Of a stretch of 64,000 nucleotides of DNA, positions 1-11,668 are shown piece by piece. The translations under genes were made by a program, and so were the position numbers. The notes under the pieces are model-generated. The model was not told the DNA's origin and did no database searches. It saw only the letters and a list, made by a program, of their open reading frames with translations. How positions within the stretch are numbered: the stretch's first letter is position 1; every line of letters begins with the position of its first letter. This DNA is from Nicotiana tabacum (taxonomy: Eukaryota > Streptophyta > Magnoliopsida > Solanales > Solanaceae), in contig NC_134095.1 of the NCBI RefSeq assembly GCF_000715075.1, positions 67,709,990-67,773,989 on the forward strand. The letters run 5' to 3'.

Positions 1-873
1 TAGCACCCAACACCCTCTCTCGGGTCATAAGAATACGGAGGTGATAGTTAAGGCCATAAACAAATCTCCTGATCCTCTCACGATCTGTCGGAACCATCCA
101 AATGGCATGACGAGCCAACTCAGAAAACCTCGACTCATGCTGTGACACAGTCATATCCCCCCGTCACAACCACTCAAATTGTCTACGCAGCGCCTCTCTG
201 CAGGACTGCGGCACATACTTCTCCAAGAAGAGAGTGGAGAATTGCTTCCAAGTAAGGGGCGCTGCTCCAACCGGCCTACGCCTCTCATACGCCTCCCACC
301 ATGTGAATGCAGCCCCAGTAAACTGAAAGGTGGTAAATGCCACGCCACTAGTCTCAAGAATTCCTGTTGTACGGAGCATCTGCTGACACTTATCAAGAAA
401 ACCCTGGGCATCCTCGCCCTCGGCACCACTGAAAGACGGAGGCTGGAGTCTACCAAACCTCTCAAGACGACGCTGCTCATCATCTGGCATAATTGGCACA
501 ACAAACCCCTGAGCTGGTGCAACCGAATGAGCTGGAGGTGCCCCCGGTGTCTGTAGTCCCTGCACTACCTGCTCAGATGTGCAAGAAGCAGGGGTCTGAT
601 TGCCTCTCCCGGCCTGTGAAGTAGCTGCTGCTGTAGTGGCTGAAACTGCCTGAGCCAGGCCAGTGCAAACTGATAAGATTATGCCAAGGCCTCCTGAAGA
701 CCCGAAATCGCGATGGGCACAACTGGTGCCTGAACTGGTGCTGCTGGAGCATCCATAGTTGGAGCCTGATCTGGAGCTGGGGCAGTCGGTGCATCAATGA
801 CCGCGTCTACCACGTCCATGACCGCGTCCACGACCTCTGGTGGCCTCAGTGGGTGGCACTGGTGGTCGCCCAC
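1..873 (-). pseudogene. Ty3/gypsy gag, 5' part, broken
   Basis: This is the start of the capsid gene of a chromovirus-type (Tekay/Del-like) LTR retrotransposon; it runs off the left edge of the window. The frame ending at 164 carries the retrotransposon gag core: PPSFSG, then GFLDKCQQML, FTGAAFTWWEAY and FLEKYVP. At 164-166 a TGA follows QFEWL; translated past it, the same frame continues with GDMTVSQHESRFSELARHA, so the stop is a nonsense mutation. The Pro/Ala-rich N-terminus begins at about 873 and loses frame near 680. The gene lies directly downstream of the primer site at 1086-1098, as expected for gag. It is non-functional as it stands. Lineage naming rests on motif style and LTR length. 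Confidence 0.8.
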
Positions 874-1085
874 CTCATCCGGTAGCTTGCATCCTCACCA
901 TCCGTGAGAGGATGGAATATCAGAAGTTTAGTACTCGGACCAACAAGTTCGCAGGACAAGAGTTTCAAGAATATGAATTTTTCCTAAAGGTTCTACAGAC
1001 TCTCGATGATAGATACATACATCTTTGTATCGATCCGCGAGACTCTACTAAACCTGCTCATGACTCTAGAGACCTATGTAACCTA

Positions 1086-1098
1086 GGCTCTGATACCA
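1086..1098 (-). other. primer binding site (initiator tRNA-Met type)
   Basis: Read on the minus strand this is TGGTATCAGAGCC, the usual plant retrotransposon primer site matching the 3' end of initiator tRNA-Met. It starts three bases after the end of the LTR at 1102, which fixes the LTR boundary and the minus orientation of the element. Confidence 0.85.
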
Positions 1099-1101
1099 AC
1101 T

Positions 1102-4100
1102 TGTCACGACCCAATCCCCGAACCCGGTCGTGATGGCGCCTCTCGTGAAGATAAGGCCAGCCAGACCAAAACGGAACACCTCTTTTAAATAGTTACTCAT
1201 CATAAACAGTAATAACATATAATATAATACTCATAAATTGTGAAATTTAACGAAAACAACAGTAAAAACCACCCCGACACAGCCCAAACCGGGGTGTCAC
1301 AAGTCATGAGCTACTACAGAATCTGCTATAGGTCTACAAAGTACAGAATATGATACAACAGTCTGAAGAAAACATAAATAATAGAGGATAAGTGAGACAA
1401 GGGGCTGCGGACGTCAACAACTACCTCGTAATTCCAAATCACCGCCTAGCCTGGAAGGAATCAGCGCTCAGGTGCGGACTCTACTATACTTGAATCTGCA
1501 CACACGGTGCAGGGAGTAATGTGAGTACTCCGACTCAGTGAGTAATAATTATAAATAATGACTGAAAGTATGAAAACACGAAAAGGCACAAAGCAATTCC
1601 ATATAAGCAGTAAAATCACTTAAAGCAGTAAATCAGTAAAGAAATCAAAGGATATTATTTTTTTTAAAACAAGTAAAACAAGTAATTTAACAGGTAAATA
1701 ACAAGTAGAAATCCGCCCCTCGGGCACAATATCAATCGCTCAGCATAGTATCAGCTCCTCGGGCTCACTCTTAGTATAGTATCAGCCCCTCGGGCTCCGT
1801 ATCAATCACTCAGAACAGTATCAGCCCCTCGGGCTACCTCACAATCACTTATATCAGCCCCTCGGGCATAGCATCAATCACTCAGAATAATGGGTACCCG
1901 CGCTCACTATGGGTGTGCAGACTCCGGAGGGGCCCCTTACGGCCCAAGCGCTATATCAAGCCACCTCGTGGAATCATCACTCGGCACTCTGCCTCACATC
2001 ACTCGAGCCACCTCATGGCATATAAAGTATCTCAGGCCCTCGGCCTTATATCACTCAGCATATCCTCACATATGGCCCTCGGTCTCACTCAGTCCAAAAA
2101 TCATCACAAGCCCCTTGGGCATTAGTAAAATAGTAGTTCTCAGCCCAAAACATGATGTAGAAATATCATTTAAGTTTCAAATCTGAGTAAAAATGGTTGA
2201 GTTTGTAAAACAGTAGATATCAATAGGACTGAGTTCAAATAATAAGTCAAGCAAAGAGGAAACAGTGATAAAAATGCCCGAAGGGTTCAAATAGTTGGCA
2301 CGAAGCCCAAATCATGATGATAACAAATGAATTTCAGTCAGATATTCGGTAAAATCATCAATCGGGATGGACCAAGTCACAATCCCCAGTAGTAAAAGAC
2401 CTCACGCTCATCATCCATCGCATATCTTGCCTCAATATAGCACTACGATGTGCAATCCGGGATTTCAAACCCTCAGGACATCATTTACAACCATTACTCA
2501 CCTCGAACTGGCTAATTCTCTAGATCGCGATGCCTTTTCCCCTTGAATTGGCCTCCACACGCGTCGAATCTATCCAAAATCAGAACGAATACGTCACAAT
2601 ATGCTAAGGGAACAAAGCCCAAGCGAGAACATTCGAAAAATATCAAAAATCCCGAAATTAGCAAAACCCGAGCCCTGGGCCCACATCTCGGAATCGGGTA
2701 AAATTTACATTTTGAAAATCCTCATACCCTCACGAGTCTAACCATACCAAAATTATCCAATTCCGATACCATTTGGTCCTTAAAATCATCATTTTATATT
2801 TTTAAAAGGTTTCACCATTTTTTTCCCAAATTCCACCCCAAATCACGAATTAAATGATGAATTCAGTGATAGATTCATGTATTCTAGCAAAATATGAGTT
2901 AAAATCACTTACCCCGATGAATTTCTTGAAAAACCATCGAAAAATCGCCAAAATCTGAGCTTTCTAGGTCAAAATATTAAATAAAATCCAAAACCTCGTA
3001 TTTATAAGTACCCCTCAGATTTCAGCTACCGCGGGCCGCACCAAATCGACCGCGAGCCGCACAAGCCAGTGCGGTCCGCGCAAAAACGACCGCGACCGCA
3101 CAGGCCTTCCTCTGCAGTGATAGGCTTTCGTATTTTAGTCATAACTTTTTATACAAATGTCCAAATTGTAATATTTTTATTTTTCTGAAAATTAGATACG
3201 AAGGTCTACAACTTTCGTTTTTGAATCACCTCAAAATTCCTTGTAAATCAAAAGATATGATCTTCCGAAGTTGGTCCAGCGGGAAGGTTCTTCACCGCGG
3301 CCGCGCCCACTTTTGTGCGGTCTGCGCGACGCCTACCGCGCCCGCTTTTGTGCGGTCCGCACAACACTCACCGTGGGTGCACTCATTTTTGTGCGGACCG
3401 CGTGGGTGAGTTCCGGGGCCTGCAACCCTCCTGGACCTGCTACAGCTATGATTTTCGGCCTAAAACATCCCGGAACTTACCCTGGACCCCCAAAACTCCA
3501 AACTAATTGTACCAACACATCCCATGACATCGTTCAAACTTGTTCAACACTTCGGAACGCTTACACCAACATCAAATCACCAATTTAACATAGGATTCAA
3601 GCCTAAGAACTCCAAGAACTCTTAAATTATGCTTTCGATCAAAAGGTCTATCAAATCTCGTCCGAATGACCTAAAATTTTGCACACACATCCAAATGACA
3701 TAACGAAGCTACTGCAACTCTCAGAATTCCATTCCGGCCCCTATATCAAAATCTCGCCTATCAACCGGAATTTGCCAAAATATCAATTACACCAATTCAA
3801 GCCTAAATCTTCTCTACAACTCCAAAACCTATTTCGATCGCGCTCCTAAGTCACAAATCACCTCCCAAAGCTAACCAAACTATCGGAACTAACTCCCGAG
3901 CCTTCTAACACATAAGTCAATATCCGGTTGACTTTTCCAACTTAAGCCTTCTTAAAAGAGACTAAGTGTCTCATTTCTTATCAAATCCTCTCCGAACTCG
4001 AACTAATCAACCCGACCACATAAAACACGGATAACGAAGCGTAAAGAAGATGAAATGGGGGAAACGGAGCGGTAACTCATGAGACGACTAGTCGGGTCAT

Positions 4101-4104
4101 CACA
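1102..4104 (-). repeat. 5' LTR of Ty3/gypsy (Tekay-like) element, 3.0 kb
   Basis: On the minus strand the LTR opens with TGTGATGACCCGAC (ending at 4104) and closes with GGGTCGTGACA at 1102, next to the primer site. It is homologous along its length to the LTR-like sequence at 41066-44119 and more distantly to 8162-10935. A TATA box (minus strand TTATAAATA) lies at about 2998-3008. GC-rich GCGGTCCGC-like repeats at 3029-3095 and 3285-3415 lie just upstream of it in the LTR's own direction. A second block of short repeats (CAGCCCCTCGGGC type) lies at 1715-2115. The short ORFs inside are not genes. The element interrupts a copia reverse transcriptase at 4105; the other side of the insertion lies outside the window. 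Confidence 0.85.
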
Positions 4105-5427
4105 GAATTGACTACCAAGAAACATTCTCTCCTATTTTCAAAATGGTCACTATTAGAGTAATTGTTTCTTTAGCTGCAGCTGAAGGTTGAATGGACGTCT
4201 ACAATGACTTCTTGCAAGGTGATTTACATGAGGAGGTATACATGGACCTTTCTCAAGATTTCAGTTCTGAAGTTGGCAAACATCAAGTATGCAGGTTACA
4301 CAAGTCCCTCTATTGACTTAAACAAGCATCCATGCAATGGAACATTAACTTGATCTCAACATTGATTGATTATGGTTATACACAAAGTCATTTAAACTAT
4401 TATTTGCTCACCAAAAAATCAGGCAACAAACTAGTGGTGATTCTGGTTTATGTGGATGATCTCTTAATCACTGGACATGATCTTGAGCTCATTAATGTCC
4501 CAAAGGTTGTTCTGCAGAACAATTTCAAGATCAAGAATTTAGGTGAGCTCTGATATTTTTTGGGGATAGAATTTACTAGAAGTAATGGAGGTATATTGAT
4601 GCATCAGCGCAAATATTCTCTGGAATTAATCTTAGACATGGGACTTGTAAGTGCTCGACCACTTGGTGCACCGGTGTAGTTGAATCAGAAGCTTACCAGT
4701 AGTGAATTTGATGCTCATGTTGGCTCATCCTCTGATCGATCGCTAGAGGATCCTAGTAGCTACCAAAGACTTATAGGCAGACTGCTTTACTTGACCATCA
4801 CTAAGCCAGACATTGTTTTTGCTATGCAATTTTGAGCCAATTTATGCATGCTCCTAAAGCCTCTCACATGGAAGCAGCCATCAGGGTAGTGAGATATGTC
4901 AAACAGGCACCCGACCTTGGTATCCTTATTTCATCTCACAACTCTCCTACACTTCAGGCCTTTTGTGATGTAGACAGGGCCCCAACACCAGAAATTTAGT
5001 TATAGGATGCTTGATCAAATTTGGAGACTCTCTCATATCTTGGAGATCCAAGAAGTAGGCAACCATTTCTAGAAGCTCAGATGAAGTTGAATACATGAGT
5101 CTTGCAACTACTGTGGTAGAGATTGTTTGGCTCATAGGTCTATACAAAGAATTGTGAGTTTTCTTACATTTGCCTATTCTTATGCACAGTGACAGCAAGC
5201 TTGCCATACAGATTTCTGTCAATCTTGTGTTCCACGAGCGGACTAAACATATAGACATTAAGTGTCACTTCATTTGGGAGAAGATTCATTAAGGTCTAGT
5301 GGACACCCTTTATGTGCCATCATCAGAGCAACATGCTGACATCTTGACTAAGGGCCTTCCTATTGCTCAACAGTGTTATCTACTATCCAAGCTAGGAATG
5401 AAGAATATCTTCATCTCTCCTAGCTTG
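4105..5427 (+). pseudogene. Ty1/copia reverse transcriptase-RNase H fragment
   Basis: This is the 3' half of a copia-type pol gene. Translation gives FKMVTIRVIVSLAAAEG at the left end, the reverse transcriptase catalytic motif YVDDLLITGHD at about 4450-4485, and RNase H sequence near the end (HERTKHIDIKCHF, then EQHADILTKGLP). The frame is interrupted by many stops and frameshifts, for example near 4313, 4552 and 4999. The 5' part is cut off at 4104 by the gypsy element. The polypurine tract and 3' LTR follow directly. It is an old, dead copy. Confidence 0.85.
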
Positions 5428-5453
5428 GGGGAGGGGGAGGGGGAGGGGGGGAG
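5428..5453 (+). other. polypurine tract of the copia element
   Basis: An uninterrupted G/A run of repeated GGGGGA units lies immediately before the TGTAAAGG start of the 3' LTR. This is where plus-strand DNA synthesis would be primed. Confidence 0.75.
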
Positions 5454-5706
5454 TGTAAAGGAACTAGATAGATAAACTACAATGTACTAATGTTGAGCTG
5501 GACACTAGCTGTACATTGTAGTTAGTTGGTTGATTAATTTAGTCGGTTTGAAAGTTGTATATATTATTAGCTACAATAGCTTTTTAGAATAGAGCTTCAT
5601 TGTTAATTAGATCAATCTAGAAGCCATCGATTTCTCCTTACCCCGTTTTCATTCTTCTTCTACTCTTAATCTCTTCGATCATGAATAAGAATCAACCTAC
5701 TCAACA
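5454..5706 (+). repeat. Ty1/copia 3' LTR, about 253 bp
   Basis: The LTR starts with TGTAAAGG after the polypurine tract and probably ends with CTACTCAACA. A TATA-like stretch (GTATATATTATTAG) lies inside. The left border is firm. The right border is chosen from the TG...CA rule only, since the partner LTR is outside the window. Confidence 0.6.
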
Positions 5707-6688
5707 AAATTATAGTCACAAGTAGGAGTATTCACTTGCTCCTTAATTTTCTTTCATTTTGATTCAGGTTTTACAAAATTAACTGGAATATGTCATTATT
5801 TTAATTTCAGTTTTTTTCGACTTTTTTCAAATGAAATAGAAAATAAATAATTCAATCTATTGGAAACAAATTCTAAATTCCATTCCTAATGGTCTTGCTT
5901 TCATTTGCATTGCTATTAGAAAAATCCAACATTTTTCAAAAAAAAAGATTAACTAAAATTTTATTATATTTAGCCAAATAAAAAAGTTTAGCCTAAATAA
6001 TGTAGTTCTATCCGAGTTTTATTATAAATTATATTCGAAAATAATTATCTAAAAAAGTAACATTCTTAAAAAGATAAAAATATATTTTAGTTTTCAAAAA
6101 AATCCCAGATATACAGAAAAATCCACGTGGCAGGCGAGTGCACCCATATTTTTTGCCACGTCAGCGTCCAGAGGGGTAATGGCTCTCAAAATGCCAAGTT
6201 GAGGGGAGTAATTAAGATTACCAATAATTTAAAGTTGTAACTAATAATTTGTATCAAATTTAGAAGGGATTTAAGGTATTTTACCTTTTTATACAAACAG
6301 ATTCTCTCGAGTCGTGGGGAAGACGTTGTGGAAATTTCTCATGTTGTCTTTATTTTCTTCTTATTCTTAGGTTGACTGACACAGGAATAGACACAAACAC
6401 TGCCTTACTTCATCAACTGTGAAAAAGCTTATGCTATTTCCACAAGGTGTAGACCCCACTTTTGACTAATCGGAAACGAGAAAATACTTAAGAAAAGATG
6501 GAAATTTTGGAAAACGCGTATGTCTGCATTATTATTGAAAATAGTAGGAAGAATTGAACTGGTCAGCCTTTGTCATACGTTAAAACTCACACGAACGAAT
6601 AATGGTAACGTGGGAAGTAGACATGAGTTAGAAATAAAGGCATATAATGAACCACACGTGTGTGACAGGAACTAGAAATTCATATATA
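5707..6688. other. AT-rich intergenic DNA
   Basis: No coding region is recognisable. The stretch at about 6120-6170 has a CCACGTGGCA and a TTGCCACGTCA motif (ACGT-core, bZIP-type sites), but no gene is near enough to make a promoter call. It may be a degenerate non-autonomous transposon. Confidence 0.4.
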
Positions 6689-6907
6689 CTCACTCCTTTC
6701 ACTTTTAGTTGTTCACTTTGAACTTTTCACGTCATTTAAAAGATAATAAATAAAGTGCATAATTTACCATAATATTCATATATATTAGTCTGTCTATAGT
6801 CTTAATAGATTTGGAATGAGTAATTAATGCGAAGGGCAAAATAAGAAAAATAAATTATTTTTCTCTTGATATGCGAAAAATGATAAAGTAAAAATGAACG
6901 GAGAGTG
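6689..6907. mobile_element. Stowaway-like MITE, 219 bp
   Basis: The left end reads CTCACTCCTTTCACTTTTAG and the right end AAAATGAACGGAGAGTG. These are imperfect terminal inverted repeats of the CTCCCTCCGT type known for Tc1/mariner-derived Stowaway MITEs. Both sides are flanked by TA, the expected target duplication. There is no coding capacity. The element at 15770-16568 belongs to the same family. Confidence 0.75.
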
Positions 6908-8064
6908 TAATGGATTAAGAAAATACTAGAATATCGTACCTATCGTTCTTGAGCTGAGTGATCTTGTTTCGTATTAGTTGGAAGTGATCATTTTATTCGT
7001 CAATCTAATGATCAAACAAATTCTGGTTCATGCAATTTTTGAAGATTCAGCTTATTTTTTTAATGGAAAATTAAGAAAATATAACATTGTTGATCCATCA
7101 TAGGAGTATTCTTTATTAGAGCAGTTGACAATTAGATCTACCTTTGTCCATTATTCTCATATCTCTGATTGCACAACAACAACGTTTAGCTTGAAGATTG
7201 AATTGTTTCTCCAATTTCATCGATCGAACTTTTATTTCATAGAAAAAAATCACTCTTTTCAACATTTGCTCATATGAAGGTGAGATATAGGGTATACAAA
7301 CACTAAAAGAGCGAATTTTCTCTTAAAGAAATGCTAAATTAACATAAACGAGCTTTACTTCGTCGAAAAACGTTAAAAATATCACGTGCCTTGCACAAAC
7401 ACATTACCTTTAAGAAAATATACCAAGACGAGACGAGTTTCGAAGAAGTTTCAGTTTTGCATCATGACTAATTTATGTACAACTATATTATCACATATAA
7501 AAAAACAAATATATCCTCCCATAAATTAAGTAATGGAGAAATATAATTAGCACAAAAATTACAACCTTTAGAAGAGTTAACAAATAAAAGTCTTATTATT
7601 TTGACAAGCATCTAATGAAGCTTAATTATCGAATTTCAATTAACTGATTATTCTATTAAAGAAAACATAATGCTCTTATAATAATTGTGAACATATTCTT
7701 ACCATGTTTGTGGTATACATATTGCTGCATGTACTCATTTCATATATTTGCCTTAAATTTTCTATAGTGGAAGAATCCTCAAAAGCACGACTTAGAACCA
7801 GTCAAAGTCTAGTAAGTATTTTGGAATAATTAAGAAAAAACATTTATTAAACACGACTCCCAACCCCGTCAAACACGATATAGGAATAGGAGGACTAATT
7901 GCAAGAAATGTCTAGACGTTCTTTTGTTCTTTTCTATGTCATGTCTATTTCCTTCGACAGTGACTCACCCCGCAAAACTAGCTTTAATTTGGACTTGAAC
8001 CAATTCTAAATTCGTTGATTCAATTATGTAAATCTTTAATTTGTATTTCGTCCATCTATATTTC
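6908..8064. other. AT-rich intergenic DNA
   Basis: No protein-coding sequence or repeat was recognised in this stretch. Confidence 0.4.
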
Positions 8065-8100
8065 TTGTGGGATTATACTGGGGCGTTGTTGTTGTTGTTG
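8065..8100 (+). mobile_element. 5'-truncated SINE (TS/SolS-like 3' end)
   Basis: Only the last 36 bp of a SINE remain: GGGATTATACTGGGGCG followed by a (TTG)n tail, the 3' end known from the tobacco TS/SolS family. It is bracketed by a direct repeat (GTCCATCTATATTTC at 8050-8064 and at about 8100-8114). That is the target duplication expected from target-primed reverse transcription. Confidence 0.75.
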
Positions 8101-8161
8101 TCCATCTATATTTCGTTTCATTTTAATACTACAGAATGTTATCATATTTATTGTTAGATTA

Positions 8162-10935
8162 TGTTACGATCCGGATTTCCCATCGTGGGGATCGTGATGA
8201 CGCCTAACTCTTAAATGCTAGGCAAACCAACAATTACGGTTTTAACACATTAACAATTAACCTAAACATAAATAAATAATAACAAAAACTAAACAGATTT
8301 AAAGTGCGGAAGTGTTATATAATTCAAAATACTCCAATACATGTCTACCCCAATGATCTGGTGTCACAATTCACAAATGTCTAAGAAGTTCTATAAATAC
8401 TGACTTAAAGAATTACAACTGTTCTCGAAAGGGAAAGAGACAGATAATCCGAAATAGGGAAAAAGGGGGACTCCAGGGTTTGCAGACGCCGACAGATGTA
8501 CCTTGGGTCTCCCGTGGACTGAAGGCAGCAACCTCAACACTACTCACAAGGTCCGGTACCGAAATCTGCACAGAAAGTGCAGAGTGCAGTATCAGTACAA
8601 CCGACACCATGTACTGGTAAGTGTCGAGCCTAAATTCGCCGAAGTAGTGACGAGGCTAGGACACGACAACAAAATAACCCGTACAATTAAATCATATACG
8701 AGAAACAATAATAACAGGAATTTAACAGATAAAGACGGGAAGGAAAATATGCTGAGGGGAATATCATATCATAACAGTAATAAAGTAAAGAAGTAAGGTA
8801 AATATCAAACTTGAACCAACAGAAATGATAACACAGTAACACGTGCGCGACATTAACCTTCGTGATTTTACTCTCGTCCTCACCATAAAATCAACAGAAA
8901 CGGCACGACATCATCCTTCGTGCATTAACTCTCTCATAATCATGGCACGATATCACCCTTCATGCATTAACACTCACTGAATATGGCACGACATCACCTT
9001 TCGTGCATTTAACACTCTCTCACAATATCGTGCACGACATCATCCTTCGTGCATTACACTCCTCCTCACCCAAACAATAAAAACAATAATATCCCGGCAA
9101 GGGAATCAGCTATAACCAATCTCGTTTCAACAGTTAATTTCACAATGTAAGCCTCAACACGAGTCAATACTTAACAATTATCCAATGCCAAGAAAATTAT
9201 CAAAAGACTTGTTCAACATGGAGAATTATCAATTTAGGCATGAATAGTACATAGTAAGAATCACAACGGTCACAATTTAAGACTCACTTGCATGCTCAAC
9301 ATCAACGTATAGATACTCGTCACCACACCTATACGTCGTACTCAATATTAACACATAGCAAATAAGATAACAATACCTATTCCCTCAAGCTAAGGTTAGA
9401 CCAAACACTTACCTCGATTCTACAGCCAAAAATCAAGCCTCAATTACCGCTTTTTCTTTGATTTCCACTTCCAAACCGTCCGAATCTATGCATAACTAAC
9501 TAATTAACATCAATTGACGCTAAATAAACCAATTCTAAATGCATGAGTATAGATTTCCCAATGTTTTCCCCAAAAAGTCAAAAACTGACACCGGGCCCAC
9601 TTGGTCAAAACTCGAAGTTCGAACCAAAACCTGATTACCCATTCACCCATTCACCAAAATATGCAATTGGTTTTGAAATCCAACCTCAATTTGAGGTCTA
9701 AATCCCCAAATTTCGGAATTCCTAAATTCTACTCAAGAACACCCAATTTCCCATGAAAACCCCTAGATTTTGAGATGAAATCATGTAAAAAGATGAAAAA
9801 TATTAAAGAAAATGAGTTAGAAATCGTTTACCTATGATTTGGGGAAGAACTCTCCTTTGGAAAATCGCCTATGAGAGCTTAGAGTTTAAAATTTGAGAAA
9901 TGAGTTCAAAATCCCGTCCAAGTGATGTTTTGATCAATTGCAGATGTCACATTTGTGACAAGAGCTTCGTAATTGCGAAGATTGCAAATGCGAGACAGGC
10001 TTCGCAAATGCGAACCTGCTGCATGTCTGCTACTCTCGCAATTACGAATAATTTGTCGCAATTGCGAAGGTTGACCCTCCCTGTTGACTTCACAAATGCG
10101 AAGGAAGCGAACATGCTAGCCCATCCTTTTGGTCGCATTTGCGATGAAAGGCTCGCAATTGCCAAGCCCGTGAAGCTCGCAATTGCCAAGCCTGATCTCG
10201 CAATTGCGAGATGTAATAGCTGAAGCATACTAGCAATATTTCCTAAGTTCCAAAACACCCCGTGGCCTATCCAAAACTCACACGAGCCCTCGGGGCTCCA
10301 AACCAAACATGCACACAGTCTAAAAATATCATACGGACTTGCTCATGCGATCAAATCGCCAAAATAACATCTTAAACAACAAAATTAGCACCAAAACTCA
10401 TGAAATTCTCAAGATAGTTCAAAATTTCTATTTTCTCAACCAAGGGTTCGAATTATATCAAATTTCTTCCATTTTTCACCAAATTTCCCAGATACGACTT
10501 AAATACTATATCAAACCTGTATGGGGATCCGGAACCAAAATACGGGCTCGATACCAACGAGATTACACACTATACCATTTCTAAAAATTCTTATATTTTC
10601 CAACAAACAATTTTCTTCAAAAATCCATTTCTCGGGCTAGGGACCTCGGAATTCGGTTCCTGGCATACGCCCAAGTCCCATAGTTTACTATGGATCCTAC
10701 GGGATCGTCAAACACGGGTCCGGGTCCGGGTCCGTTTACCAAAAACGTTGACCAAAGTCTACTTTAATCAATTTTAAAGGTAAATTTCAATATTTTTCTT
10801 AAATTTCACATAAAGGCTTTCCGGAAACGCGTCGGGATTGTACACGCAAATCGAGGAGAAAGAAAATGAGGTTTTTTAGGCCTCGAAACCCGAATTCGGA
10901 TTCTAAAACACAAGATAACCCTTTGGGTCATCACA
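8162..10935 (-). repeat. chromovirus (Tekay-like) solo LTR, 2.8 kb
   Basis: On the minus strand it begins TGTGATGACCC (ending at 10935) and ends ATCGTAACA at 8162. No internal retroelement sequence adjoins either end. Flanking 5-mers are GATTA (8157-8161) and TATTA (10936-10940), four of five matching, so it looks like a solo LTR left by recombination between two LTRs. It has its own short-repeat blocks: a CACGACATCACCCTTCGTGC motif at about 8840-9060 and a palindromic CGCAATTGCG motif at about 9960-10210. The ORFs inside, including the LAIAKP-like repeats, only reflect these DNA repeats. Confidence 0.8.
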
Positions 10936-11115
10936 TATTATATTTACGCTTAACGTCAATGTTATGCCATCGGGGCTTGGGATAACTAGCTATGTGTATA
11001 TATATGATTGCTTTTTGATTTACGTTATGTCCAAAATCAAGATATTGACAATTTAAATAAAAAAAGGCGGCAAGTTTAAAATTTTTATTTAGAATTGAGT
11101 ATAGATTACTTGCAT

Positions 11116-11307
11116 GGCGGATCCAGGCTAGGATTTGAGACTTATGGGTTCCTACCGTAATTTTAGATTAATATGCAATAATAATTGGATTTACAATTAG
11201 ATATTTACAAATATTTAGTGAATTTCTTAATATAAATACGGGGTCTATGTAAAAGTAATTACTGGGTTCCCGGGAACCCGTATTCTAGGCTCTAGGTCCG
11301 CTCCTGC
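11116..11307. mobile_element. small hAT-like MITE, 192 bp
   Basis: The left end GGCGGATCCAGGCTAG and the right end TCTAGGTCCGCTCCTGC are imperfect inverted repeats. The flanking octamers ACTTGCAT (11108-11115) and AGTTGCAT (11308-11315) match at seven of eight positions, as expected for hAT elements. The GCGGATCC-type end also occurs in the larger element at 15991-16516. It is non-coding. Confidence 0.65.
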
Positions 11308-11668
11308 AGTTGCATATGGTTCACAGAATTAGATAAATCATGAATAGGAGCTCCTCCAATGCCGGACGGATATCTGAATATAGAGTACAAATGGCAACTG
11401 ATGAATGTTGAGTATCATGCCAATGTAGCTTTGTGTAAACAAATTTTACACTATCAGTACAACTTAATCCATGTATTGCTCTATAACCTAAAAAATCTTT
11501 TAACTGTCGATACACATGCAGAAGATAAACATACATAAGTCAAGGTCTTTCACGACTGATGTTGATTGATCTTTCTCCTTTTTTTATGGCTTCTTCTGCA
11601 TGAAAATTGCCTACTAATGTTTGTAACTTCAATTCTTGGAACCATAAAATTAATCAATCCAAGCCACA

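Noticed and set aside
3221..3588. ORFs in the GC-rich part of the LTR
   Set aside because: They lie in the promoter-side repeat block of an LTR, have no conserved counterpart in the other LTR copies, and show no domain.
6115..6175. ACGT-core (G-box-like) motifs as a promoter
   Set aside because: No gene lies downstream on either strand within a reasonable distance; it may belong to a degenerate transposon.
9900..10306. ORFs with LAIAKP-like repeats on both strands
   Set aside because: Both come from the palindromic CGCAATTGCG repeat in the solo LTR.
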